Origin: Methyloversatilis universalis EHg5
GTDB taxonomy: Bacteria; Pseudomonadota; Gammaproteobacteria; Burkholderiales; Rhodocyclaceae
Assembly (NCBI RefSeq): GCF_000378945.1
Contig: NZ_KB900539.1
Location: 3,976,688 to 4,040,687, forward strand
Direction: 5' to 3'
Length of the DNA: 64,000 bases
Positions 32,286-40,605 of this stretch are shown piece by piece. The notes beneath the pieces were generated by a model that saw nothing but the letters and a program-made list of their open reading frames with translations, did not search any database and was not told where the DNA came from. The position numbers were made by a program, and so were the translations under genes. Each line of letters starts with the position of its first letter. Positions within the stretch are counted from its first letter, which is position 1.

Positions 32286-34130
32286 TCAGAAACGCGGCGT
32301 GTAACGCACGCCGACGAAAGCGTTCGCGCCCGATGTTTCGTAACCGAATACCGAGGTGTAGCGGCGGTCGTTCACGTTATTCACCCGCGCTTCGACCGAC
32401 ACCTCGGGCGAGGCCTTCCACACGCCGAACAGATTGAGCAGCGCATAGCCGCCCATGCGGCGCAGCTCGCCCGGCTCGGACCAGCGGTCACCCACCGCCT
32501 GCACCTCGACCCCCACCCGCCCGGCCAGCATGTGCTGCTGCACCGTCACCGTGGCGGTCTGTGCGGCGCGACGCTGCAGGCGCAGGCCGGTGTCCTCGTC
32601 ACGCGCACTCAGGATGTCCACACTGCCCTGCACTTCGGTGTGGCCGAACACATAGGTAGCCGCCTCGAAAGTGGCGCCCTTCAGCCGCGCTTCGGCCACG
32701 TTCACCAGCGGGGCGCGCGAATTGATCAGGTTCTGCACCCGGTTGTCGTAGGCGGTAACCGCAAAACGCGTCGATTTGCGCTGCCAGGCCAGACCGATCT
32801 CGCGGTTGGTCGACGACTCCGGCTTCAGATCCGGATTGCCGAAGTTCGGGAAGTAGAGCTGGTTGAAGGTGGGCAGCCGGTAGCCGGTGCCGTAGGCGAC
32901 GCGTGCGGTCAGGTCGTCGGTCAGGCGATAGCCGTAGCCGGCATTGCCGGTGGCCTTGCCCGAGCCACCGGTGTAGCGGTCGTGCCGGGTGTTCAGCTGC
33001 AGCAGGTGGCGGTCGATCTGTGCGGTCCAGCCCAGCTGGCCGGAATCGACCCGGCGCGTCTGGTCGAGGTTCACCGCGGTGGGCGTTACCGACAGCACGT
33101 CCTGCTCCAGCCGCTCGATGCTGCCGAACAGCGTGCCCAGCGGCAGCTTCACCCGCGCCTCCAGCGCCTGCGTGGTCTGTTCGGTGCGGAAGCCGTTGCC
33201 CAGTGGCGAGGTACGCGCGTAACTGGTGAAGTCCTCGATGCTGCGGCCGAAGCGCAGCGTGGTGGTGAGCCAGTCGGTCCACGCGTGTTCGGCGGCGGCG
33301 GTGAGCACGCTGTTGTTGAACACATTGCGGGTATTCACGAAGGCCAGACCGGAGTCGTATTCGTTGTAGCCCTCGCTGTCGAGCAGGCTGACCGTCAGGC
33401 GGGTGCCGGCCTGGGGCGTGACGCCGACCGAGCCGCTCACGCTGCGGTTCAGGTGGGCGTCGCGGTCCGGGTTGTAGTTGCGGCGGGAGGCGGCCACGCC
33501 CAGATTGATGTCCGGATTGGTCGTGCTGAAACCGCGCGTGTGATACAGGCTGCCGGCCAGCGAAAAGTCGATCACGCCGTTGCCGCCACGCAGGCCGACC
33601 CGGCTGTCGCTGGTGCCGTAGCTGCCGGCGCCGGTGAAGAGGTCGAAGTCCAGACCGGGCTCGCCGCGGCGGGTGAAGATCTGGATCACGCCGCCGATCG
33701 CGTCAGCGCCATAGACCGCGGACGCGGGACCGCGCAGCACCTCGATGCGCTCGATCTGCGACAGCGGCAGGTACTGCAGCGCAGCCGTACCACTGGAGCC
33801 GGACCCGACCCGCACGCCATCGATCAGCACGACGCTCTGGCGCGTATCGGCACCGCGGATGAAGAAGTCGGTGCTGGCGCCGGGGCCGCCCTGACTGGTC
33901 ATCTGGATGCCCGGCTGGCGGGCCAGCAGTTCGGTCAGCGTGGACTGGGCGGCGGTTTCGATCTGTTCGCGATCCAGTACGGTCACGTCGGCCAGCGTGT
34001 CCTGTACCCGCTGCTCGACGCGGTTGGCGGTGATGACCACCGGATGCATCGTCTGCTGGGCGGCTGCGGAATGGGAAAGAAGCGTGGCGGCGCCCGCGAC
34101 GAGCGCGGCGACCGGGGTGAGGCGAGGCAT
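32286..34130 (-). CDS. btuB: Vitamin B12 TonB-dependent receptor BtuB
   Basis: The 614-residue protein, the same length as E. coli BtuB, has a signal ending SAAAQ (~26) and a TonB box VVITANR at about 32-38. A plug domain follows (TELLARQPGIQMTSQGGPG, then GADTRQSVVLIDGVRVGSG and RIEVLRGPASAVYGADAIGGVIQI, each in part), and the barrel ends VGVRYTPRF. It imports cobalamin across the outer membrane. ATG 34130 follows AGGGAG. Preceded by a cobalamin riboswitch and followed by btuC and btuD. Confidence 0.92.
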   Translation of the reverse strand: MPRLTPVAALVAGAATLLSHSAAAQQTMHPVVITANRVEQRVQDTLADVTVLDREQIETAAQSTLTELLARQPGIQMTSQGGPGASTDFFIRGADTRQSVVLIDGVRVGSGSSGTAALQYLPLSQIERIEVLRGPASAVYGADAIGGVIQIFTRRGEPGLDFDLFTGAGSYGTSDSRVGLRGGNGVIDFSLAGSLYHTRGFSTTNPDINLGVAASRRNYNPDRDAHLNRSVSGSVGVTPQAGTRLTVSLLDSEGYNEYDSGLAFVNTRNVFNNSVLTAAAEHAWTDWLTTTLRFGRSIEDFTSYARTSPLGNGFRTEQTTQALEARVKLPLGTLFGSIERLEQDVLSVTPTAVNLDQTRRVDSGQLGWTAQIDRHLLQLNTRHDRYTGGSGKATGNAGYGYRLTDDLTARVAYGTGYRLPTFNQLYFPNFGNPDLKPESSTNREIGLAWQRKSTRFAVTAYDNRVQNLINSRAPLVNVAEARLKGATFEAATYVFGHTEVQGSVDILSARDEDTGLRLQRRAAQTATVTVQQHMLAGRVGVEVQAVGDRWSEPGELRRMGGYALLNLFGVWKASPEVSVEARVNNVNDRRYTSVFGYETSGANAFVGVRYTPRF

Positions 34131-34262
34131 TGCTGTTGTGCTCCCTGCAGCGGCCGTCCGTCCCCGAACGACCGCGATGTCATGAAGCCATGACGGGGAT
34201 CGCACACCACGCAGGCGAGCACGCCTCCGTCGCGATGCCGCACCCCGGGCATGACCGCTCGT

Positions 34263-34465
34263 GCATCCGGGGCCGGTATCCGGGCTCGCAGGGGCGACGG
34301 CGGAACCGTCGCGGCGCACCGCCTTCCCAGGCATGAAGCCCAGTGGCGTGTCGATGCGCGTCATCTGCTTACCGTTGCGGGGGCAGCGCAGGCCTTGCGA
34401 GCGGAGCTCGCGCACCTGCTTCCCGTTCAACCCTCGGCCGGAACGGCGTCGGGCACCTCGAATGC
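34263..34465 (-). promoter_or_regulatory. Cobalamin riboswitch (btuB leader)
   Basis: Read on the minus strand from 34465: the P1 arm GCATTCGAGG pairs with CCCCGGATGC near 34263. Conserved blocks are AACGGGAAGCAGGTGC, GCTGCCCCCGCAACGGTAAG, GCCACTGGGC, CCTGGGAAGGCGG and GCGAGCCCGGATACCGGCC. It lies about 130 bases upstream of the btuB ATG, the same spacing as in the other receptor. The 553 bp gap 34131-34683 holds this element, the leader and a REP pair, and nothing else I recognise. Confidence 0.93.
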
Positions 34466-34567
34466 GGGTTCCGCCAAGGCGGAACAGCCGCGCACGATAC
34501 CACCGGGCGGCAGAAGGCCCAAACCGGCGGAGGGCTGCGCTCGATGCGGAGACCGGACAAAGATCCG

Positions 34568-34655
34568 TGGGAGCGGCGCCTCGCCGCGATGGCGACGTTG
34601 AACCGGAGACCGCGCGTAACCGAAGGCCGCATCGCGGCGGGGTCGCCGCTCCCAC
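34568..34655. repeat. REP-type repeat pair C
   Basis: Forward unit 34568-34591 and reverse unit 34631-34655 of the element seen at 15498-15678 and 20702-20804. They lie between the cobQ stop (34684) and the btuB riboswitch, 28 bp from cobQ. As a potential stem-loop this pair may separate cobQ transcription from btuB. Confidence 0.8.
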
Positions 34656-34683
34656 CGAAGCCCCAGGCGCTCCACCCGCGCCC

Positions 34684-36144
34684 TCAGGCGCGGCCGCACA
34701 TCCGGTCGATGTCGATTTCCGCTTCCAGGCAGTCGGCCAGCCGGTCCAGGCTGGCTTCGCGCAGCGCCGCGAGGTCGAGCGGCTGCGCCTGTTGCAGCCC
34801 GGCCCAGTCGAGCAGCGCGGCGCAGGCGTCCGGTGCGTCGAACAGGCCGTGCACATAGGTGGCCATCAGCTGGCCGTCGGCCGAGCGGGCGCCGTCCGGG
34901 CCGTGCGCCAGATCGACCGCCGGCTGCGCCAGCGCCGGGCCGGTGCTCACGCCCATGTGGATTTCGTAACCGCGCACCGGCTGGCCGCCCGGCCGCAGCC
35001 GGCCCTCGACCACGCGCAACTGCTTTTCCGGCGCCAGCGTGGTGTCGTAGTCGAACAGGCCCAGTCCGGCCACGCTGGCCGGCGCGCCTTCGAGGCCGAG
35101 CGGGTCGTGCAGCATGCGGCCCATCATCTGCATGCCGCCGCAGATGCCGAGCACGCGGCCACCGTAGCGCAGGTGGCGGGCGATCTGCGTGTCCCAGCCG
35201 TGGGCGCGCAGCGCCGCCAGATCGCCCTGCACGCTCTTGCTGCCGGGCAGGATGACCAGGTCGCAGGCGGGCAGCGGACGGTCCAGCGGTGCGAACAGCA
35301 GATCGACCTGCGGATGCGCGCGCAACGCGTCAACATCGGTGTGGTTGCTGATGCGCGGGAACACCGGCACCACCACGCGCAGCCGCGCGCCCGGCCCGGC
35401 CGACGACTGACCGGTCTGTATCGCGTCCTCGGCGTCGAGGTGCAGGCCCTTCAGCATGGGCAGCACGCCGAACACCGGCAGGCCGGTGCGCCGCTCCAGC
35501 CAGTCCTCACCGGAGCGCAGCAGCGCACGGTCGCCGCGGAAGCGGTTGATGACGAAGCCGCGCACCAGCGCGCGCTCCTCGTCCGACAGGCAGTCCAGCG
35601 TGCCGACCAGATGGGCGAACACGCCGCCGCGGTCGATGTCGGCGACGATGACCACCGGGCAGCGGTTGGGCAGCGCGAAACCCATATTGGCGATGTCGCG
35701 GTCGCGCAGATTGATTTCCGCCGGACTGCCAGCGCCCTCGACCACGACGAAGTCGTACTGCGCGGTGAGCCGCTGCCAGGACTGCATCACCGCCTCCATC
35801 GCGACCCGCTTGTAGTCGTGGTAGGCGCGCGCTTCCATATTGGCCAGCGCGCGGCCATGCACGATGACCTGGGCGCCGGTGTCGGAATTGGGTTTGAGCA
35901 GCACCGGATTCATGTCGGTGTGCGGCGCCAGCCCGCAGGCCTGGGCCTGCAGCGCCTGGGCGCGGCCGATTTCGCCGCCGTCGGCGGTGACCGCGCTGTT
36001 CAGCGCCATGTTCTGCGGCTTGAACGGCGCCACCCGCAGACCGCGCCGGTGCAGGCTGCGGCACAGGCCGGCGGCGACCGTGCTCTTGCCGGCGTCCGAG
36101 GTGGTGCCCTGGATCATCAGCGCCTTGGGTATCGCTCCGCTCAT
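34684..36144 (-). CDS. cobQ: Cobyric acid synthase
   Basis: The 486-residue protein matches the family length. An ATP-binding domain ([20 protein letters not shown], then [22 protein letters not shown] in part, and [14 protein letters not shown]) is followed by a class I glutaminase-like domain ([16 protein letters not shown]; Cys in [12 protein letters not shown]-terminal GYEIHMG and TYVHGLFD). It amidates the b, d, e and g side chains of adenosylcobyrinate a,c-diamide. ATG 36144 overlaps the stop of the upstream helicase gene (ATGA), an unexpected partner. Confidence 0.93.
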   Translation of the reverse strand: MSGAIPKALMIQGTTSDAGKSTVAAGLCRSLHRRGLRVAPFKPQNMALNSAVTADGGEIGRAQALQAQACGLAPHTDMNPVLLKPNSDTGAQVIVHGRALANMEARAYHDYKRVAMEAVMQSWQRLTAQYDFVVVEGAGSPAEINLRDRDIANMGFALPNRCPVVIVADIDRGGVFAHLVGTLDCLSDEERALVRGFVINRFRGDRALLRSGEDWLERRTGLPVFGVLPMLKGLHLDAEDAIQTGQSSAGPGARLRVVVPVFPRISNHTDVDALRAHPQVDLLFAPLDRPLPACDLVILPGSKSVQGDLAALRAHGWDTQIARHLRYGGRVLGICGGMQMMGRMLHDPLGLEGAPASVAGLGLFDYDTTLAPEKQLRVVEGRLRPGGQPVRGYEIHMGVSTGPALAQPAVDLAHGPDGARSADGQLMATYVHGLFDAPDACAALLDWAGLQQAQPLDLAALREASLDRLADCLEAEIDIDRMCGRA

Positions 36145-37808
36145 GCCTGCGGCCCCAGCCGTTCCGCCAGCGTGTCGGCGGCGCGTTCGCTGGCCACCAG
36201 CACCAGCTTCATCATGGCGCGGGTGGCGCCGACGAACAGCTTGCGCAGCGTGCGTTCGTCCAGCGTGTCGAAATCGATTTCGGCCAGGATGACCGCCGGC
36301 GCCGACTGGCCCTTGAAGCGATACACCGATTCGATCAGCACCTCGCCGCCCGAGTACTCGGGCTGGCCCAGCAGGTCGTACTGGCCGGTGAAGCTGCGCA
36401 GCGCATTGGCGCCCAGCCGGTCGTGGCGCAGCAGTTCCGACTGGTCGCGGCCGCGCCAGCTGATGATGGCCACGTCCTGCGCGTGGAAGCCGGCGGCGAA
36501 GCACAGCCGTATCGCCTCCTTCACCCGCTGGGTGAGCGGGTGCGCCTGCGAGTAGGCCAGCACCGCCACCTCGTCGGCGTCAAACGGCGACGCCGCCTCG
36601 ATGCGCTCGGCGCCCGGCATCACGCCTTCCATCAGCGTCTGCAGCATGCGCACCACCGGCCGCGGGCTGCGGAAATTGCTGTGCGCGTGCAACGTCACCC
36701 AGCCGGGCAGTTCGACCGGCGGACGCGCGTAGAGATTCTGCATCGGGTCTTCCAGCCACAGCCGGCGCGCACCGTCGCGCGCGTGCCGCCAAAGCTGGTC
36801 GGCCCAGTCGGCATTGAAGTCCTGGCCCTCATCGACGACGAGGGCGTCGAACATGAGGTCGTCCGGCACCGGCAGTTCTCCGGCGCGCGCAATCATCGCG
36901 TCGAAGGCGTCCGGCTTGGCGTAGTCCGGGCGCTCACCGTGGGCGGCCAGCACCCGTTCGCACAGATGGTGGAAGGTGCAGGCCAGGCCGCCTTCCGGCG
37001 CGATCTGCGCCAGGTGGTCGGCCAGAGGCCGGTTGAAGCACACGTAGAGCGGACGCCGGCCGGCCTCGATCGCCGCGGTGTATTCGGCCAGCGCGAGCTG
37101 GGTCTTGCCGGAGCCGGCGGTGCCGACCACGCGCAGCCGGTAGGGCTGGAAGTCGAGCGCGCGCGCCCACTGGGTGAGGCCGCCGGACACGCGGGTGATG
37201 CGTTCGCGCGCCATGCCCAGCCGTGCGGCGACGTCCGGCTCCAGCTTGATTTCGTCGCGCAGGAAGCGGTGCACCTCCGGCCCGTGGCCGCTGTGCTCGC
37301 CCGGCGGCAGGATGGCGCGTATGCGCGGAATGAACTGGTCACGCACCGCGGCATCGACGATGCGTTCCGCGTCGATGCCGGCGGTGTGCGCCTGGCGGAC
37401 GAAATGGTCCGGGCAGTACAGCAGGTATTCGATGCGCGGCGCACTGCCGCCCAGCCGGGCGGCCAGCCGGGTAGACAGCGCGTGCCGCGCGCGCGCGATG
37501 CCGACCGCGACATTGCGGTCACGGCCACGCCGGCGCGAACTGAGGCCGTGCGGCCCTTCTTCGAGGAAACCGCTGCGCTGTTCGATGGCCAGCAGGTCGC
37601 CGGCGGCATTGACCACGACGAAGTCGATGTCGCCGTAGATCGAGAAGCCACCTTCGTCGAGCCGGGTCCAGTGCACGCCGTGATAGACGGTGTAGTCGGC
37701 GGGCAGCCCGCGCTCCAGCAGCGCCAGCGTGGCCAGTTCGCGCTCGGCGGCACCGCCGGCATCGGCAGACGCCAGTTCGCGCCAGCCGTCGGGAATGACT
37801 TTCGCCAC
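36141..37808 (-). CDS. UvrD/Rep-type helicase with degenerate NERD-like N-terminus
   Basis: The 555-residue protein starts at GTG 37808 (AGGA nine bases upstream); longer in-frame options reach 37976 but lack a ribosome site. The N-terminal ~200 residues have NERD-like [22 protein letters not shown], where the usual E-x-K of the nuclease centre reads EQR. From about 229 comes a superfamily I helicase core: [58 protein letters not shown]. It is probably a DNA helicase or translocase in repair or defence. It overlaps cobQ by four bases. Confidence 0.75.
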   Translation of the reverse strand: MAKVIPDGWRELASADAGGAAERELATLALLERGLPADYTVYHGVHWTRLDEGGFSIYGDIDFVVVNAAGDLLAIEQRSGFLEEGPHGLSSRRRGRDRNVAVGIARARHALSTRLAARLGGSAPRIEYLLYCPDHFVRQAHTAGIDAERIVDAAVRDQFIPRIRAILPPGEHSGHGPEVHRFLRDEIKLEPDVAARLGMARERITRVSGGLTQWARALDFQPYRLRVVGTAGSGKTQLALAEYTAAIEAGRRPLYVCFNRPLADHLAQIAPEGGLACTFHHLCERVLAAHGERPDYAKPDAFDAMIARAGELPVPDDLMFDALVVDEGQDFNADWADQLWRHARDGARRLWLEDPMQNLYARPPVELPGWVTLHAHSNFRSPRPVVRMLQTLMEGVMPGAERIEAASPFDADEVAVLAYSQAHPLTQRVKEAIRLCFAAGFHAQDVAIISWRGRDQSELLRHDRLGANALRSFTGQYDLLGQPEYSGGEVLIESVYRFKGQSAPAVILAEIDFDTLDERTLRKLFVGATRAMMKLVLVASERAADTLAERLGPQA

Positions 37809-37930
37809 GTCCGGAAGTCCTGATTCGGAAAGCCGCGAGCTTACACGCGGCGCCCGGGCCGCGGCGCAGCCCGACCGTATCGCCTCGGGGAGACCGGAGG
37901 GCACCCCCCCCGCTGCCCCGCCTCCTTTTC

Positions 37931-38212
37931 TTATCCACAACTTCTGTGGACAAGATGCACCCGCACACGACGTCACCCGCGCCGGAGGCGGGAGTCAATA
38001 GGGTTGCCTCATTTTTAGGCAGCGGGTGCTCCGGCACCACCGTGTCCGCATTCATCCACAGGCAGCGATGCGGACGGCATGACGATGCGGGTCGGCGGAG
38101 GCGCCATCCACAGCATCTGTGGACAACTGTGTGAGCGAAAAATGTATAGCCGCAGCAATCGACCGCCGGGGGCCGATGTCAACGGTGTTGCCTATTTATT
38201 GGGCAGCGGTGA
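37931..38212. repeat. Duplicated ~180 bp unit with paired DnaA-box-like sites and AT-rich hairpin
   Basis: The 457 bp gap 37809-38265 has no convincing gene. It contains two diverged copies of a unit. Copy 1 has TTATCCACA (37931-37939, the perfect DnaA-box consensus) inverted against TGTGGACAA (37945-37953), then GTCAATAGGGTTGCCT...AGGCAGCGGGTG at 37994-38028. Copy 2 has TCCACA (38107-38112) against TGTGGACAA (38118-38126), then GTCAACGGTGTTGCCT...GGGCAGCGGTGA at 38178-38212. A further ATCCACAGG is at 38053. The GTTGCC/GGCAGC arms enclose an AT-rich loop. Role unknown. Confidence 0.6.
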
Positions 38213-38265
38213 CGAAATAATTGCGTGGCGGTGTCCGGCCGGGGCAGGCGCGACCGCCTGGTGCC

Positions 38266-38694
38266 TCAGTCCGGGCCGCGTGCGCCCAGCAGTTCGTCAT
38301 GGTTCTCGGCCACCATTTCCTCATAGCCGGTGACCGGGTCGATCTCGCGCCGGATCTGCCAGCCGCTGGCGATGCCGAGCACCAGTTCCATCGTGGTGCG
38401 CACGATGCTGCCGGCCAGCAGATGACCGCCGGTCACGTTGCCATCGGCATCGGCCACCGACATGTGCAGATGCACGCCCTGCGCACTGATCGTGCCGGAC
38501 AGCGTGAGCAGTTCGCTGTCGCCGTCGATCACGGTCGGGCGATCGCGGCCAGCCAGCCTGAGCAGGGCCGGCGACAGGCTGCCGACCGCCGACAGCACGA
38601 AGGCGGCGCCCAGATCCTGGCGCTTGGCCCACGCTTCCAGACTGCGGCGCAGGTCGTCGCCCGGGCGCAGTCTTTCGATATGCACGGTCATCAT
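38266..38694 (-). CDS. PPC (DUF296) domain protein
   Basis: A 142-residue single-domain protein: RLRPGDDLRRSLEAWAKRQDLGAAFVLSAVGSLSPALLRLA at the start (read in part), LTLSGTISAQGVHLHMSVADADGNVTGGHLLAGSIVRTTMELVLG (in part). These are the PPC-domain landmarks, including the GGHL turn. The domain is linked to DNA binding in plant AHL proteins, but bacterial members form small trimers of uncertain function. A second Met (38691) is an equally good start. Confidence 0.75.
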   Translation of the reverse strand: MMTVHIERLRPGDDLRRSLEAWAKRQDLGAAFVLSAVGSLSPALLRLAGRDRPTVIDGDSELLTLSGTISAQGVHLHMSVADADGNVTGGHLLAGSIVRTTMELVLGIASGWQIRREIDPVTGYEEMVAENHDELLGARGPD

Positions 38695-38709
38695 GAAGCG
38701 GACACTCCT

Positions 38710-39279
38710 TCAGAAAGGCCGCACGCCGATCAGCGGGCCATGCAGCCAGAATGCGAACGCGGCCCAGCCGGCCACGCCAACGAGCAGTACCTGCAGATCG
38801 CGCACCACGCCAGGCGCCGCGCGCGCGTCATCGCTTTCCCGCCGGCGCAGCAGCACGAAATCGACCAGCGCCCAGACCAGAAAGCTGCCGAACAGCAGCA
38901 GGTCGGCCAGCGTGCCGTTGGCCAGCAGGTGGGCGCCGCCCCACAGCGCGACCGCGGCCGCCAGCGGCTGGCGCAGCCGGGCTGCGATGCGCGAGCCGGG
39001 CAGCAGAGACGCCGCGAGCAGCACGAAGGCCGGCAGCATCAGTGCGGCGGTGGCATGCCGCGACCACGGCGGTGGCAGCCACAGCCAGAGCGGATCGGCC
39101 CGGGTCTGGCCGTAACCCCACACCAGCAACGCGAAACCGGCCAGCGAAGCGAGCGAATGCGCGGCCCGCCACAGCCACGCACCGTGGCGCGCGATCACCT
39201 GCCCGCGCAGATCGGGCGCGACCAGGCGCAGCGCGTGCACGCCAATCACCAGCAACAGTCCTGCAATCAGTGCCGCCAT
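38710..39279 (-). CDS. NnrU family membrane protein
   Basis: A 189-residue polytopic protein with NnrU landmarks: LLLVIGVHALRLVAPDLR, WRAAHSLASLAGFALLVWGYG, RHATAALMLPAFVLLAAS, PLAAAVALWGGAHLLANGTLADLLLFGSF (parts cited). NnrU was named from nitric-oxide-related gene clusters in denitrifiers; relatives resemble isoprenoid-processing membrane enzymes (15-cis-zeta-carotene isomerase). No denitrification genes are nearby. It ends 15 bp from the start of the PPC gene and is likely co-transcribed. Confidence 0.75.
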   Translation of the reverse strand: MAALIAGLLLVIGVHALRLVAPDLRGQVIARHGAWLWRAAHSLASLAGFALLVWGYGQTRADPLWLWLPPPWSRHATAALMLPAFVLLAASLLPGSRIAARLRQPLAAAVALWGGAHLLANGTLADLLLFGSFLVWALVDFVLLRRRESDDARAAPGVVRDLQVLLVGVAGWAAFAFWLHGPLIGVRPF

Positions 39280-39447
39280 CCGTCCAGCCTCCGGCCGGGC
39301 GGCGGCCCGGCATTCGTCGAATAAGGGCCATGCTAGCGCGGCCCGGCCGTGCAGGATTTGTCCTACATCGTCCCGCCGCGCCGGACGACAGGCGGGGAAG
39401 GATGGAGTTCGCATACTGACATCGTGTCGTGAAGACGGAGGCCGACG

Positions 39448-39837
39448 ATGAAAGTTCGCATGTTCCTGGCCGCACTGGCCGGTGCCCTGGCGGTGATCGC
39501 ACTGCTGGCCGCCTACCAGCTGGGCCGCGGCAACCGGAGCGCCGAGCCCGTCCCCACGGCCGCCGTCCTTGCGCAGTCCGCGATGGACGGACGCGAGGTG
39601 TTCGACGCCGATGGCGCCACCGTGGGCGTGGTGGAACAGACCATCGCCGCCCGCCACGGCGACCGCGCTGCCCGTTACGCGATGGTGCGCATCTCCCGCG
39701 GCAGCGATGCCGGGCTCAGGCTGGCGGTACCGGACTACCGGCTGCAGCCGGTCGAGGACGGCCTGATGCTGACGCTGGACATCGATGACGAGGGCGATTT
39801 CCGCCCGACCGCTGCGCAGCTGCGCAGCCGGACCTGA
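39448..39837 (+). CDS. Membrane-anchored PRC-barrel-like protein
   Basis: A 129-residue protein with an N-terminal helix (~5-24), either uncleaved anchor or signal, then a domain resembling a PRC barrel: AMDGREVFDADGATVGVVEQTI, LRLAVPDYRLQPVEDGLMLTLD (parts). It has a strong ribosome site (GGAGG). The entericidin gene follows 33 bp later, and such pairs are common among envelope-stress genes. Function unknown. Confidence 0.5.
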   Translation: MKVRMFLAALAGALAVIALLAAYQLGRGNRSAEPVPTAAVLAQSAMDGREVFDADGATVGVVEQTIAARHGDRAARYAMVRISRGSDAGLRLAVPDYRLQPVEDGLMLTLDIDDEGDFRPTAAQLRSRT

Positions 39838-39870
39838 AGCTGAATGCCGAATGACTGACAGGAGACCCTC

Positions 39871-40014
39871 ATGAAACGACTGATCACGCTGCTGATGATG
39901 TGCGCCGGCTTCGCGCTGGCAGGTTGCAACACGATCGCCGGCGCCGGCAAGGACATCGAGGCCGGCGGCGAGAAGGTTCAGGACGCGGCCCGCAACGTCC
40001 AGGAAAAGATGTAA
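39871..40014 (+). CDS. Entericidin-family lipoprotein
   Basis: A 47-residue protein: signal MKRLITLLMMCAGFALAGC with lipobox LAGC (lipidated Cys19), then NTIAGAGKDIEAGGEKVQDAARN, the EcnA/EcnB signature of a short amphipathic helix. Entericidins are small membrane-attached peptides linked to stationary-phase or envelope stress. Ribosome site AGGAG lies eight bases before the ATG. A terminator follows at 40087. Confidence 0.85.
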   Translation: MKRLITLLMMCAGFALAGCNTIAGAGKDIEAGGEKVQDAARNVQEKM

Positions 40015-40086
40015 CGCATCGGGCTGCCCCGCCCGGATTCATCTGGCGCCTTCTCTCCTGGGGGCGCCATCCTCCTCCCTGCGCTT

Positions 40087-40118
40087 GCCCGGTTCGAAGC
40101 CGAACCGGGCTTCTTTTT
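40087..40118 (+). terminator. Rho-independent terminator after entericidin gene
   Basis: A perfect 10 bp stem GCCCGGTTCG / CGAACCGGGC with an AAGC loop (40087-40110) is followed by TTCTTTTT. It ends the 39448-40014 operon. On the other strand it has little A-tract support, so it is mainly one-directional. Confidence 0.85.
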
Positions 40119-40171
40119 GTCCTGATCGGGCGGGGTTCAGGGCGCCGCGTCGCCGGACGCGATGAGCCGAT

Positions 40172-40591
40172 TCAGTGCGGAAAATGGGTGGCGGTCGGGC
40201 TGACGCCGGATTCCTGGTATTCCACGTCGCCGTCCTTCGCCCACACCCAGTGGCGGACACCGGCCGGCGCTTCGTACACCGCGCCGGCCGGCACCGCGAC
40301 CGCCCGCGTCTCGTCCATCGCGTCGCCGAAGCCGACGTAAAGCGTGCCGGACAGCACCGTGGTGTAGCGGCTGTCCGGATGGGTGTGCGGCGGAATGCGC
40401 CCGCCGGCTGCCAGACGCACCCGCAGCAGGTAGGGGGCGGCGCCGGCTTCGCTGCCGGCCAGCCAGGCCGCCTTCACCGCCGGCAGCGGCGGCGGGGTGA
40501 ACCAGCTCGCGTGCGCCGGATCGATCACCTGCTGCGCGTGTGCGAAGCCTGAGCACAGCGCGGCCAGCATCAGGGCATGCATCGCCTTCAT
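40172..40591 (-). CDS. Exported cupin-domain protein
   Basis: The 139-residue protein has a signal (MKAMHALMLAALCSGFAHA) and a single cupin with motif 1 GRIPPHTHPDSRYTTVLSG, whose histidines are likely metal ligands, and motif 2 VPAGAVYEAPAGVRHWVW. ATG 40591 has GGAGA seven bases upstream; an in-frame start at 40609 would place extra residues before the signal. Likely a small periplasmic metal-dependent enzyme or binding protein. Confidence 0.75.
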   Translation of the reverse strand: MKAMHALMLAALCSGFAHAQQVIDPAHASWFTPPPLPAVKAAWLAGSEAGAAPYLLRVRLAAGGRIPPHTHPDSRYTTVLSGTLYVGFGDAMDETRAVAVPAGAVYEAPAGVRHWVWAKDGDVEYQESGVSPTATHFPH

Positions 40592-40605
40592 CGCCAGTCT
40601 CCGGA

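Noticed and set aside
34190-34856. In-frame extension of btuB upstream to 34856
   Set aside because: The extension reads through the riboswitch and a REP pair and lacks a signal peptide; ATG 34130 has a ribosome site and gives the BtuB length.
37931-38212. Chromosomal or plasmid replication origin
   Set aside because: The DnaA-box-like sites are suggestive, but no dnaA, dnaN, gyrB, rep or par gene is near, and only a few boxes are present.
37946-38333. Two short plus-strand frames over the DnaA-box-like repeat, sharing VNRVASFLGSG / VNGVAYLLGSG
   Set aside because: The similarity follows from the DNA-level duplication; there are no good ribosome sites and the frames differ in their flanks. 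Kept as a repeat, not as genes.
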